NCBI GenBank assembly: GCA_021774355.1 | Contig: JAJFJE010000385.1 | Coordinates: 1 to 14,721 of the forward strand | DNA from: Alphaproteobacteria bacterium | GTDB lineage: Bacteria > Pseudomonadota > Alphaproteobacteria > Zavarziniales > Zavarziniaceae | DNA: 14,721 nt | Direction of reading: 5' to 3' | Part shown: positions 7,079 through 13,453 of the stretch, piece after piece | Layout: every line of letters starts with the position of its first letter | Position numbering within the stretch: position 1 is the first letter of the stretch | Program-made: the position numbers and the translations under genes | Notes under the pieces: generated by a model | What the model was told of the DNA's origin: nothing | The model's database searches: none | What the model saw: only the letters and a program-made list of their open reading frames with translations

Positions 7079-8506
7079 TCAGTCGAACCGGACATAGGAA
7101 AAATCGATCGGCTGACGATTAATGCCCACCGGCGGCGGCGCGATCCAGTTGGCAAAGCGACCGGGTTCGACCACCCGGCCCATCAGCGCGGCAACGAAGG
7201 CACGGTCCGCTTCGGTCGGGAGCCAGTGGGCGGCGCCGGCCTGCCATTCGGCCGCCGCGACCACCTGGCCGTCGGGGGTGACGTGCACCCCGGCCAATTG
7301 CCCGATGCGCCGGTTGAACGCCTTGTGGGGCGCCTTCAGGCGGAACGGCAGGCCGTGCTTTTCGATGATCTTGTTCCAGCGGGCGACGCCGCCATGGCTG
7401 TCGCGGATGAAATCGTCGCGCAGCACCTCGTTGAGCGCTGTCAGCATGGGGGCCTCGTGCTCGGTCAGGCGGCCGTCGGCGACCGTCAGGACCGGATAGA
7501 CGCGATCCTTCAGGACATGGTCGTCGGCCCGCTTGGTTTCCTCGAACCGGCCCTTGAGGCCGGCGCTGTAAAAGCCGGCGGCGTTCGAGGACTGGTCGGC
7601 ACCGAACAGGTCGATGGTCACGCTGAAGTGAAAATTCAGATAGCGCTGGATGGTCTCCAGGTCGATCACCCCGAGCGCCCGCACCTGGGCGGGGTCGCGC
7701 AGGTCGTGGGCCTTCATCACCTCGCAGGTCCGCTGGATCACCCGGGCGACGCCGGACTCGCCCACGAACATGTGGTGGGCTTCTTCGGTCAGCATGAAGC
7801 GGGTGGTGCGGGCCAGGGGATCGAAGCCCGATTCGGCCAGGGCGCAGAGCTGGAACTTGCCGTCCCGGTCGGTGAAATAGGTGAACATGAAGAAGGCCAG
7901 CCAATCCGGCGTGCGCTCGTTGAACGCGCCCAGGATGCGCGGATTGTCGGTGTCGCCGGAACGCCGCTCGAGCAGGGCGTCGGCCTCCTCGCGGCCGTCC
8001 CGGCCGAAGAAGCGGTGCAGCAGATAGACCATGGCCCAGAGATGGCGGCCTTCTTCGACATTGACCTGGAACAGGTTGCGCAGGTCGTAGAGCGATGGCG
8101 CGGTCAGGCCCAGATGGCGTTGCTGTTCGACCGAGGCGGGCTCGGTATCGCCCTGGGTCACGATGATCCGGCGCAGATTGGCCCGGTGCTCGCCGGGGAC
8201 CTCTTGCCAGGCGGGCTGGCCCCTGTGTTCGCCGAAGCCGATGGCGCGCTCCGGGTCGCGCGGCGCCAGGAAGATCCCCCAACGATAGTCGGGCATCTTG
8301 ACGTGGCCGAATTGCGCCCAGCCCGAGGGTTCGGCGCTGATCGCCGTGCGCAGATAGATGTCCAGGTCGTGGGTGCCCTCGGGACCCATTTCGAGCCACC
8401 AATTGCGATAGTTGGGCTGCCATGCCTCAAGGGCCCGCTGCAGGGTGCGGTCCGCGCCGAGCTCGACATTGTTGGGGATCAGGTCGGTGTAGTCGATCGA
8501 CATCAT
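7079..8506 (-). CDS. boxB: Benzoyl-CoA 2,3-epoxidase oxygenase subunit BoxB
   Basis: BoxB (475 residues) is the diiron oxygenase that converts benzoyl-CoA plus O2 to 2,3-epoxybenzoyl-CoA, using electrons from BoxA. The opening SIDYTDLIPNNVEL and the length match the family. Two ExxH diiron motifs are visible: E152-x2-H155 (EEGRHLWAMVYLL) and E242-x2-H245 (EEAHHMFVGES). With E122 and D213 they reproduce, with a constant offset of 2, the iron ligands I recall for Azoarcus BoxB (120/150/153, 211/240/243). The start could be ATG 8506 or the adjacent ATG 8503; both follow TAAGGA, which overlaps the boxC stop codon, so coupling to boxC is likely. A longer open frame running to 9271 is shadow sequence inside boxC. 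Confidence 0.95.
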   Translation of the reverse strand: MMSIDYTDLIPNNVELGADRTLQRALEAWQPNYRNWWLEMGPEGTHDLDIYLRTAISAEPSGWAQFGHVKMPDYRWGIFLAPRDPERAIGFGEHRGQPAWQEVPGEHRANLRRIIVTQGDTEPASVEQQRHLGLTAPSLYDLRNLFQVNVEEGRHLWAMVYLLHRFFGRDGREEADALLERRSGDTDNPRILGAFNERTPDWLAFFMFTYFTDRDGKFQLCALAESGFDPLARTTRFMLTEEAHHMFVGESGVARVIQRTCEVMKAHDLRDPAQVRALGVIDLETIQRYLNFHFSVTIDLFGADQSSNAAGFYSAGLKGRFEETKRADDHVLKDRVYPVLTVADGRLTEHEAPMLTALNEVLRDDFIRDSHGGVARWNKIIEKHGLPFRLKAPHKAFNRRIGQLAGVHVTPDGQVVAAAEWQAGAAHWLPTEADRAFVAALMGRVVEPGRFANWIAPPPVGINRQPIDFSYVRFD

Positions 8507-8514
8507 GATGGTCC

Positions 8515-10197
8515 TTACACCCGGGTCCAGTCGAAACCCGGGCGCCCGCCCGAGCCATATACCGTGAGCGCACCGCGCTCGCCGACCGCATTGGGCCGGT
8601 TGAAGATCCAGTTCTGCCACGCGGTCAGCCGCCCGAAGATGCGGGTCTCCATGGTCTCGGGACCGCAGAAGCGCAGATTGGCCTCCAGGCCGGTCAGGCC
8701 GTCGGGCGACAGGCTTGCCCGTTCCTCCAGCATCAGGCGGATCTCGTCGGCCCAGTCGAGCGGATCGGGGGCGGCGGTCACCAGGCCCAGGGCAACGGCG
8801 GTCTGGGCGTCCAGCGCGCGGCCGATGGCGCCGGCCACGGCTTCCATGGGCTCGGCCTCGCCGTAGAACCGGCGGGTCAGGCGCGAGACGCCACCGACCA
8901 TGGCCAGCGGGCCGAAATTCAGCGGGCTGAGGGCAATGACCGGGGCCGCCGGGTCGCCCGGCCGGTCGGCCATGTAGCTGCGGTCGCAGGCCAGGGCCAA
9001 CTCGAACAGCGCGCCGGCAAAGCACGAACCGGGTTCGATCAGGGCGAACAGGCTGCGCGCCGAGACGTCCAGGCGGGCGAAGGTCCGGCGCATCAGGCCG
9101 ATGGTCTCGCGCACCAGCCACTCCTCGCGGAGCGTGATCAGGGTCCGGTCGACCGCCATCACGGCCGCGGGGTCGCCCGCCGTCGCCAGCAGCCAGGTGC
9201 CGATCTCCAGCTCGTTGGTCCGCAGGGTCAGGATGGCATCGTCGAGTTCCCGCGCCATGGCCAGGGGCCACCAGGCGGCGCCGGCCTGGTGGATGCCCTC
9301 GGCCGTGGTCGGTTGCGGTTCGGCCGGGGCCTTGACGGTCAGGGTCGCCAGCCGGCGGCCGCGGTCGATGGCCACCGCGACATGGTCGTAATCGATGCGG
9401 TCGGACCCGAAGCGCCGGTGCACCGGGGTCAGGGCGATGCCTGTGGCCCTGGCGGGGCGCAGGCTGGCGCCCGCCAGGGCCAGGGCATGGCTGCGCACGG
9501 CCGCCTGGAACTGGGCGGGCTTGGCCAGGGCATCGACCAGCCGCCAGTCCTTGGCCCGCTGCCCGCGCACGCCCTCGGCGGTGGTGCAGAAGATGTCGGC
9601 CAGGTCGTGACGGACCTGGCGCTTGTCGGTCAGCCGGGTCAGGCCGCCGGTCCCCGGCAGCACCCCGAGAAGCGGGACCTCGGGCAGGGATACAGCCGAG
9701 GACCGGTCGTCGACCAGGAGGATCTCGTCGCAGGCGAGCGCCAGTTCATAGCCGCCGCCGGCACACGAGCCGTTCACCGCGGCAAGGAACTTCAGGCTGC
9801 CGTCCCGGCTCGAATCCTCCAGGCCATTGCGCGTCTCGTTGGTGAATTTGCAGAAATTGACCTTCCACGGGTGGCTGGACAGGCCGAGCATGTGGATGTT
9901 GGCGCCCGAGCAAAAGACCCGGTCGCGGCCGCTGGTCACGATCACCGTGCGCACCTGGGGATGTTCGAAGCGCAGGCGCTGGACCGCGTCGGCCAGCTCG
10001 ATATCGACCCCCAGATCATAGGAATTGAGCTTCAGCTTGTAGCCGGGACGCAGGCCGCCATCTTCCGCGACCTCGAGGGTGAGGGTGGCGAGCGGACCGT
10101 CGACGGTGAAGGACCAGTGGCGATAACGGCTGGGGTCGGTCTGGTAGTCCACCGCCGGGGCGGGGTCGATCGGCCTCAGGGCTGCATTATCACGCAT
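8515..10197 (-). CDS. boxC: 2,3-epoxybenzoyl-CoA dihydrolase BoxC
   Basis: BoxC (560 residues) is the crotonase-superfamily enzyme that opens the ring of 2,3-epoxybenzoyl-CoA with two waters, giving 3,4-dehydroadipyl-CoA semialdehyde and formate. Seen: PGYKLKLNSYDLGVDIELAD (about 51-70), oxyanion-hole region RVFCSGANIHMLGLSSHPWK (about 93-112), GSCAGGGYELALACDE with E151, and LPEVPLLGVLPGTGGLTRL with E173. The second half (about 290-560) is the larger BoxC-type C-terminal region with a degenerate crotonase-like segment (CFAGALFELALACDRSY). ATG 10197 is chosen for the GGGGAG ribosome-binding site 5-10 bases upstream; an ATG at 10224 in frame is closer to the predicted transcription start and has none. 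It is the first gene of the operon, 8 bases before boxB. Confidence 0.95.
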   Translation of the reverse strand: MRDNAALRPIDPAPAVDYQTDPSRYRHWSFTVDGPLATLTLEVAEDGGLRPGYKLKLNSYDLGVDIELADAVQRLRFEHPQVRTVIVTSGRDRVFCSGANIHMLGLSSHPWKVNFCKFTNETRNGLEDSSRDGSLKFLAAVNGSCAGGGYELALACDEILLVDDRSSAVSLPEVPLLGVLPGTGGLTRLTDKRQVRHDLADIFCTTAEGVRGQRAKDWRLVDALAKPAQFQAAVRSHALALAGASLRPARATGIALTPVHRRFGSDRIDYDHVAVAIDRGRRLATLTVKAPAEPQPTTAEGIHQAGAAWWPLAMARELDDAILTLRTNELEIGTWLLATAGDPAAVMAVDRTLITLREEWLVRETIGLMRRTFARLDVSARSLFALIEPGSCFAGALFELALACDRSYMADRPGDPAAPVIALSPLNFGPLAMVGGVSRLTRRFYGEAEPMEAVAGAIGRALDAQTAVALGLVTAAPDPLDWADEIRLMLEERASLSPDGLTGLEANLRFCGPETMETRIFGRLTAWQNWIFNRPNAVGERGALTVYGSGGRPGFDWTRV

Positions 10198-10223
10198 CGA
10201 ACATCTCCCCATCCTCATGAACA

Positions 10224-10237
10224 TGCATTAAAGTGCA
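10224..10237. promoter_or_regulatory. TGCA-N6-TGCA operator over the box promoter -10 (BoxR/BzdR type)
   Basis: TGCA (10224-10227), six bases TTAAAG, and TGCA (10234-10237) form a palindromic site lying across the whole -10 element of the box promoter. From memory, the benzoyl-CoA-responsive repressor BzdR, and the related BoxR, recognise TGCA-N6-TGCA. The inference is repression by a BoxR homologue relieved by benzoyl-CoA; the regulator gene itself is not in this window. Confidence 0.65.
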
Positions 10238-10255
10238 CATTCTTGCCGACGTCAA
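10227..10255 (-). promoter_or_regulatory. Sigma70-like promoter of the boxCBA operon
   Basis: On the minus strand TTGACG (10255-10250) is followed by exactly 17 bases and then TTTAAT (10232-10227), a near-consensus promoter. The expected start point near 10219 leaves a leader of about 20 bases that carries the GGGGAG ribosome-binding site of boxC. Confidence 0.7.
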
Positions 10256-10509
10256 GCGGCCGGGCCGCCCCGTCGCGAGGCCGCGACCGAAGGACCCCCG
10301 TTATTCACAGTGGTGATGATACCGATCCGCAATTTTTGGGTTTACTTATATTAGGCTCTCGGGGACCCTTCCGTCAGCAACACTTGGGAGGAGGCCGGCC
10401 CGAGCCGGGACGCCTGATGGCCGGTCGAACGGCCGGCGTGGGATCGGTCGGCGCGGCGCGACCGGCACCTGATCGGGCCTGCTCGGACCACCGCCTGCCG
10501 CCGCCCAGT

Positions 10510-10545
10510 CGGACCTTACAAACAGTCCGGTTGGAATGGTTTTAA
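10510..10545 (+). promoter_or_regulatory. Candidate promoter and dyad for the PAH-type operon
   Basis: TTACAA (10516-10521), an 18-base spacer and TTTTAA (10540-10545) could serve as promoter elements about 50 bases before the first start codon. A dyad CGGAC-N10-GTCCG (10510-10529) covers the putative -35, a typical place for a regulator site. Both matches are short, so the call is tentative. Confidence 0.3.
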
Positions 10546-10593
10546 CCGACACGGTGCTCAGGCGCCGGCCGGATCTGCCGAGGGACATGGCTG

Positions 10594-11595
10594 ATGGCCA
10601 AATCACTGCTGACTGTCGACGACGTGCATGGCGCATGGGCGATCATGCCGACCCCGGCCAAGGCCGGGGCGTCCGACTGGCGGGCCGCGCACACGGTCGA
10701 TCTGGACGAGACGGCGCGGGCGGTCGAAGGCCTGATCGGTGCCGGGGTCAACGGCATCCTGACCCTGGGCACCTTGGGCGAGGGTGCCACCCTGACCTGG
10801 GACGAAAAGCGCGCCTTCATGGCGACCCTGGTCGAGAGCGCGCGGGGCCGGGTGCCGGTGTTCGGCGGCACCACCAGCCTGAACACCCGCGAGACGGTCC
10901 GCCAGACCCGTGCCGCCCGGGATATCGGCGTTGACGGGGTGATGATCGGCCCGCCCATGTGGTGTGCGCCGGACCTGCCCACCGCGGTGCAGTTCTACCG
11001 CGACGTCGCCGAGGCCTGCCCCGACACGGCGATCTGCGTCTACGCCAATCACGAAGCGTTCAAATTCGAATTTCCCCGGCCGTTCTGGGCCCAGGTCGCC
11101 GGGATTCCCCAGGTCATCACCGCGAAATATCTGGGCGTCGGCACCCTGGTCCTCGACCTCAAGCTCAGCCGCCGGCAGATCCGCTTCCTGCCGATCGATA
11201 TCGACTATTACGCCGCGGCGCGGATCGACCCCGCGTTCTGCACGGCCTTCTGGACCAGCGGCGCGGTGTGCGGCCCGGCCCCGGTGACGACCCTGCGCGA
11301 CGAGATCGCCAAGGCCAAACGGACCGGCCATTGGGACGACGCCAGGACCCTGTCCGAGGCCATGGCCGCGAGCTACCAGACGCTGTTTCCCAACGGCTCG
11401 TTCAAGGATTTTTCCATCTACAATATTGGCCTGGAAAAGGCCCGGATGGATGCTGCCGGATGGATGGCGGCAGGGCCTTGCCGGCCGCCCTATCACCTGG
11501 TGCCCGAGGCCTATCTCGAAGGCGCCCGGGAATCGGGCCGGCGCTGGGCCAAGCTGCACGCCGAAATCGCCGCCACCCTGCGGGCGGCCCAGTAG
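10594..11595 (+). CDS. nahE: NahE-like trans-o-hydroxybenzylidenepyruvate hydratase-aldolase
   Basis: This 333-residue class I aldolase of the DapA/NAL superfamily closely follows NahE (also PhdJ/PhnE). Seen: GAWAIMPTPAKAGASDW near the N-terminus, TVDLDETARAVEGLIGAGVN, LGTLGEGATLTWDEKR, LPTAVQFYRDVAEA, tyrosine Y150 in AICVYANHEAFKF, the Schiff-base lysine K178 in VITAKYLGVG, and the C-terminal IGLEKARMDAAGW and GPCRPPYHLVPEAYLEGA. Known reaction: hydration and retro-aldol cleavage of an ortho-substituted benzylidenepyruvate to an aromatic aldehyde and pyruvate. The start is ATG 10594 after GAGGGA (10580-10585). It is the first gene of the plus-strand operon, 12 bases before the LigA-like gene. 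The exact substrate (salicylaldehyde-forming, carboxybenzaldehyde-forming or other) cannot be read from the sequence. Confidence 0.92.
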   Translation: MAKSLLTVDDVHGAWAIMPTPAKAGASDWRAAHTVDLDETARAVEGLIGAGVNGILTLGTLGEGATLTWDEKRAFMATLVESARGRVPVFGGTTSLNTRETVRQTRAARDIGVDGVMIGPPMWCAPDLPTAVQFYRDVAEACPDTAICVYANHEAFKFEFPRPFWAQVAGIPQVITAKYLGVGTLVLDLKLSRRQIRFLPIDIDYYAAARIDPAFCTAFWTSGAVCGPAPVTTLRDEIAKAKRTGHWDDARTLSEAMAASYQTLFPNGSFKDFSIYNIGLEKARMDAAGWMAAGPCRPPYHLVPEAYLEGARESGRRWAKLHAEIAATLRAAQ

Positions 11596-11607
11596 CGGAG
11601 AGCCAGG

Positions 11608-11868
11608 ATGAGCACCAACGCGTTGGAAAAGGCCCTGTGGCTGATCGGCACCAATCCGGCCGAGGCGGCGAGGTTTCGTGACAACCCGCGCGGCTATGCC
11701 GATGGCTTCCGCCTGGACGAGGCCGAAAAGGCGATCATGGCCGCGATGAATGTCGGCGCCATGGCCCGCCGGGATGCCAATACCCTGTTGCTGATGGCGG
11801 CTTTCATTGCCGTTCGCGGCCCCCAGGCCATGGCCGACTACATGCAGAGCATGAACACCCCGGCCTGA
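11608..11868 (+). CDS. LigA-type small subunit of an extradiol dioxygenase
   Basis: This 86-residue all-alpha protein is of the LigA family (protocatechuate 4,5-dioxygenase alpha chain and relatives). The segment ALEKALWLIGTNPAEAARFR and the following FRLDEAEKAIMAAMNVGAMA (about 31-50) and RRDANTLLLMAAFIAV (about 51-66) are typical. LigA of Sphingobium is about 139 residues; this compact form resembles the short alpha subunit of carbazole-pathway CarBa. It should pair with the LigB-type catalytic subunit encoded 23 bases downstream, forming a lid over its active site. The start is ATG 11608, preceded by GGAGAGCCAGG. It has no catalytic residues of its own. Confidence 0.85.
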   Translation: MSTNALEKALWLIGTNPAEAARFRDNPRGYADGFRLDEAEKAIMAAMNVGAMARRDANTLLLMAAFIAVRGPQAMADYMQSMNTPA

Positions 11869-11891
11869 CCGGCCGATCGGAGGAGAGCGAC

Positions 11892-12719
11892 ATGGCGACG
11901 ATTATCGGCGGCTTCCTGATGCCGCACGACCCGCTGATCCCGAGCATGACCGACGCGCCGCCGCCGGCCCAGCGCGACGCCGTGCTGAACGCCTTCGCTG
12001 CGATCAACCAGACCCTGAAAGAGCGCGATGCGGACACCGTCATCATCATCGGCGACGACCACTACGCGCTGTTCGGACCGCACTGCATTCCGCGCTGCCT
12101 GATCGGTATCGGCGATGTCGAAGGCCCGGCGGAGGAGTGGCTGGGCATCGCGCGGGTGCCGTTCCTGACCAACGAGCCCCTGGCCCGGCACATCATGACC
12201 AGCGGCTTCGCGGACGGGGTCGACTGGGCCTTCGCCAAGGCCATCACGGTCGATCACGCCATCGCCGTGCCCCATCATTATGCGGTCAAGTCGAATCCCA
12301 AGCTGCGGACCATTCCGGTCTATCTGAACTGCGGCGTCCTGCCGGTGGTCGACAGCCGGCGGGCCCAGGCAATCGGCCAGAGCATCCGCCGGGCGATCGA
12401 CAGTTGGCCGGGCGACGAGCGCGTCGCGGTGTTCGGGACCGGCGGCATCAGCCACTGGGTCGGCGCGGCCCAGATGGGCCAGGTCAACGAGGCTTTCGAC
12501 CGCCGGGTCCTCGGCCTCGCCGAACAGGGCGACGTCGAAGCGCTGATGGCGATCGGCGACGCGGAGATTCTCGAGACCGCCGGAAACGGCGCCCTGGAGA
12601 TCAAGAACTGGATCTGTGCCATGGCCATACTGGGCGACGTCCGGGCCGAGATCATGGCCTATGAACCGATCCGGGAATGGATCTGCGGCTGTGGCTTTGC
12701 CGAACTGAAGGCCGCGTGA
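11892..12719 (+). CDS. LigB-type (class III) extradiol ring-cleavage dioxygenase, catalytic subunit
   Basis: This 275-residue Fe(II) dioxygenase has the LigB ligand set: H12 (MPHDPLIP), H57 (IIIGDDHYALF) and E236 (GNGALEIKNW). Likely acid-base histidines are H122 (TVDHAIAVPHHY) and H188 (GTGGISHWVG), corresponding to H12, H61, E242, H127 and H195 of LigB. It should cleave a catechol-type ring meta to the hydroxyls. From its position between nahE-like and nahD-like genes, I infer the substrate is a fused-ring diol such as 1,2-dihydroxynaphthalene or 3,4-dihydroxyphenanthrene, yielding a chromene-type product. This replaces the unrelated class I enzyme NahC of classical naphthalene operons. From memory, PhnC of the divergent phn cluster is also class III. 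Protocatechuate or aminobiphenyl-diol activity cannot be excluded. The start is ATG 11892 with GGAGGAG upstream. Confidence 0.88.
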   Translation: MATIIGGFLMPHDPLIPSMTDAPPPAQRDAVLNAFAAINQTLKERDADTVIIIGDDHYALFGPHCIPRCLIGIGDVEGPAEEWLGIARVPFLTNEPLARHIMTSGFADGVDWAFAKAITVDHAIAVPHHYAVKSNPKLRTIPVYLNCGVLPVVDSRRAQAIGQSIRRAIDSWPGDERVAVFGTGGISHWVGAAQMGQVNEAFDRRVLGLAEQGDVEALMAIGDAEILETAGNGALEIKNWICAMAILGDVRAEIMAYEPIREWICGCGFAELKAA

Positions 12720-12724
12720 GCGCC

Positions 12725-13372
12725 ATGGCCGGGCCGCTTCATTTCTACCTGGACCTGATGAGTCCCTTCGCGTACCTGGCCCATACCCAACTGCCTGGGC
12801 TGGCCCGGCGCCACGGCCTGGACGTCGTCTACCACCCGGTCAACCTGCCTCAGCTCAAGCTGGCCGCCGGCAATACGGGGCCGTCCAACGTCACCATCCC
12901 GATCAAGCTCCGTTACCTCCTGACCGACCTGAGGCGTTGGGCCGACCGCTACGGCGTGCCCCTGGCCTTTCCCACGTCGCTGGACTCCGCTTTGGCCAAC
13001 AAGGCGGTGCTCTATGCCGCCGATCGCGGGCAGGCCGAGCCCTATGTCACCGCCATGTGGCATGCGGTGTGGGGCGCCGGCGGCGACCCGCGCGAGCCGG
13101 CCTTGCTGGCCCGGGTGGCCGCCGCGATGGGCTGGGACGCGCCCGAGGTGGCGGCTTTCGTCGCGTCGCCCGAGGCCGAGCGGCGCTATGCCGAATCGAC
13201 CAAGGCGGCCAACGCCCGCGGGGTGTTCGGCGTTCCTACCATGGTGCTCGGCGACGAGATGTGGTGGGGCAATGACCGCCTGCCGTTTCTCGCGGAATTT
13301 CTCGCCGCCAGCCCGCCGCATCAGACGGACCGCACCGAGCCATGCGGCCAAATTTCCGGCCATGTGCAATAG
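12725..13372 (+). CDS. nahD: NahD-like 2-hydroxychromene-2-carboxylate isomerase
   Basis: This 215-residue DsbA-fold, kappa-GST-type protein is glutathione-dependent in characterised relatives. Seen: FYLDLMSPFAYLA with the conserved serine S13 that activates glutathione, NLPQLKLAAGNTGPSN, LKYLLTDL-like KLRYLLTDLRRWADRYGVPL, and near the C-terminus GVFGVPTMVLGDEMWWGNDR, which matches NahD almost residue for residue. It isomerises the cyclic chromene-carboxylate from ring cleavage to the open trans-benzylidenepyruvate, the substrate of the NahE-like enzyme. I chose ATG 12725. The alternative is GTG 12716, which overlaps the preceding TGA (GTGA) and has GAAGG 4 bases upstream; it would add three residues. 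Either way translation is likely coupled to the dioxygenase gene. Confidence 0.92.
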   Translation: MAGPLHFYLDLMSPFAYLAHTQLPGLARRHGLDVVYHPVNLPQLKLAAGNTGPSNVTIPIKLRYLLTDLRRWADRYGVPLAFPTSLDSALANKAVLYAADRGQAEPYVTAMWHAVWGAGGDPREPALLARVAAAMGWDAPEVAAFVASPEAERRYAESTKAANARGVFGVPTMVLGDEMWWGNDRLPFLAEFLAASPPHQTDRTEPCGQISGHVQ

Positions 13373-13423
13373 GAAGACGACGCGCCCGACAGAACTGTGT
13401 TAGCTAAGGAGAAGGCAGTCTTG

Positions 13424-13453
13424 ATGAGCAAAGGGAGGAAAAGCCACCAATGA
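13424..13453 (+). CDS. Possible 9-codon leader ORF overlapping the dioxygenase start
   Basis: ATG 13424 opens a nine-codon frame (MSKGRKSHQ) whose TGA overlaps the ATG of the Rieske dioxygenase gene as ATGA. AAGGAGAAGG (13406-13415) is well placed as its ribosome-binding site, whereas the dioxygenase's own GGGAGG (13433-13438) sits 11 bases from its ATG, rather far. Translational coupling through a tiny leader is possible, but this may also be chance in a purine-rich leader. Confidence 0.25.
   Translation: MSKGRKSHQ

Larger units (their letters stand above)
10198..10593. other. 396-base divergent control region between the box and PAH operons
   Basis: No convincing gene is present. From left to right it holds the boxC ribosome-binding site, the box promoter and TGCA operator (10224-10255), a small inverted repeat TCAC-AGTG-GTGA (10305-10316), an AT-rich island at about 10330-10355 containing TATATT (10347-10352, a possible -10 without a good -35), an orphan Shine-Dalgarno-like GGGAGGAGG (10386-10394), GC-rich dyads near 10420-10440, and a candidate promoter with a dyad just before the PAH operon (10510-10545). 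The AT-rich island stands out against the GC-rich surroundings and suggests regulatory DNA. Confidence 0.7.

Noticed and set aside
6968..8866. A 632-codon plus-strand open frame
   Set aside because: It lies antisense to boxB and parts of boxA and boxC, all with clear family motifs. Its translation is a compositional shadow.
8507..9271. An N-terminal extension of BoxB giving a 730-residue protein
   Set aside because: The extension is an alternate frame inside boxC. The BoxB family begins at the SIDYTDLIPNN segment, and a ribosome-binding site sits right before ATG 8506.
10224..10237. A TGCA dyad as the control site of the plus-strand PAH operon
   Set aside because: It lies about 360 bases upstream of the first plus-strand gene and sits exactly on the minus-strand -10 element, so control of boxC is the simpler reading.
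9289..10545. A 418-codon plus-strand open frame running from boxC into the intergenic region
   Set aside because: Most of it is antisense to boxC and the part in the intergenic region has no ribosome-binding site at usable distance and no recognisable domain.
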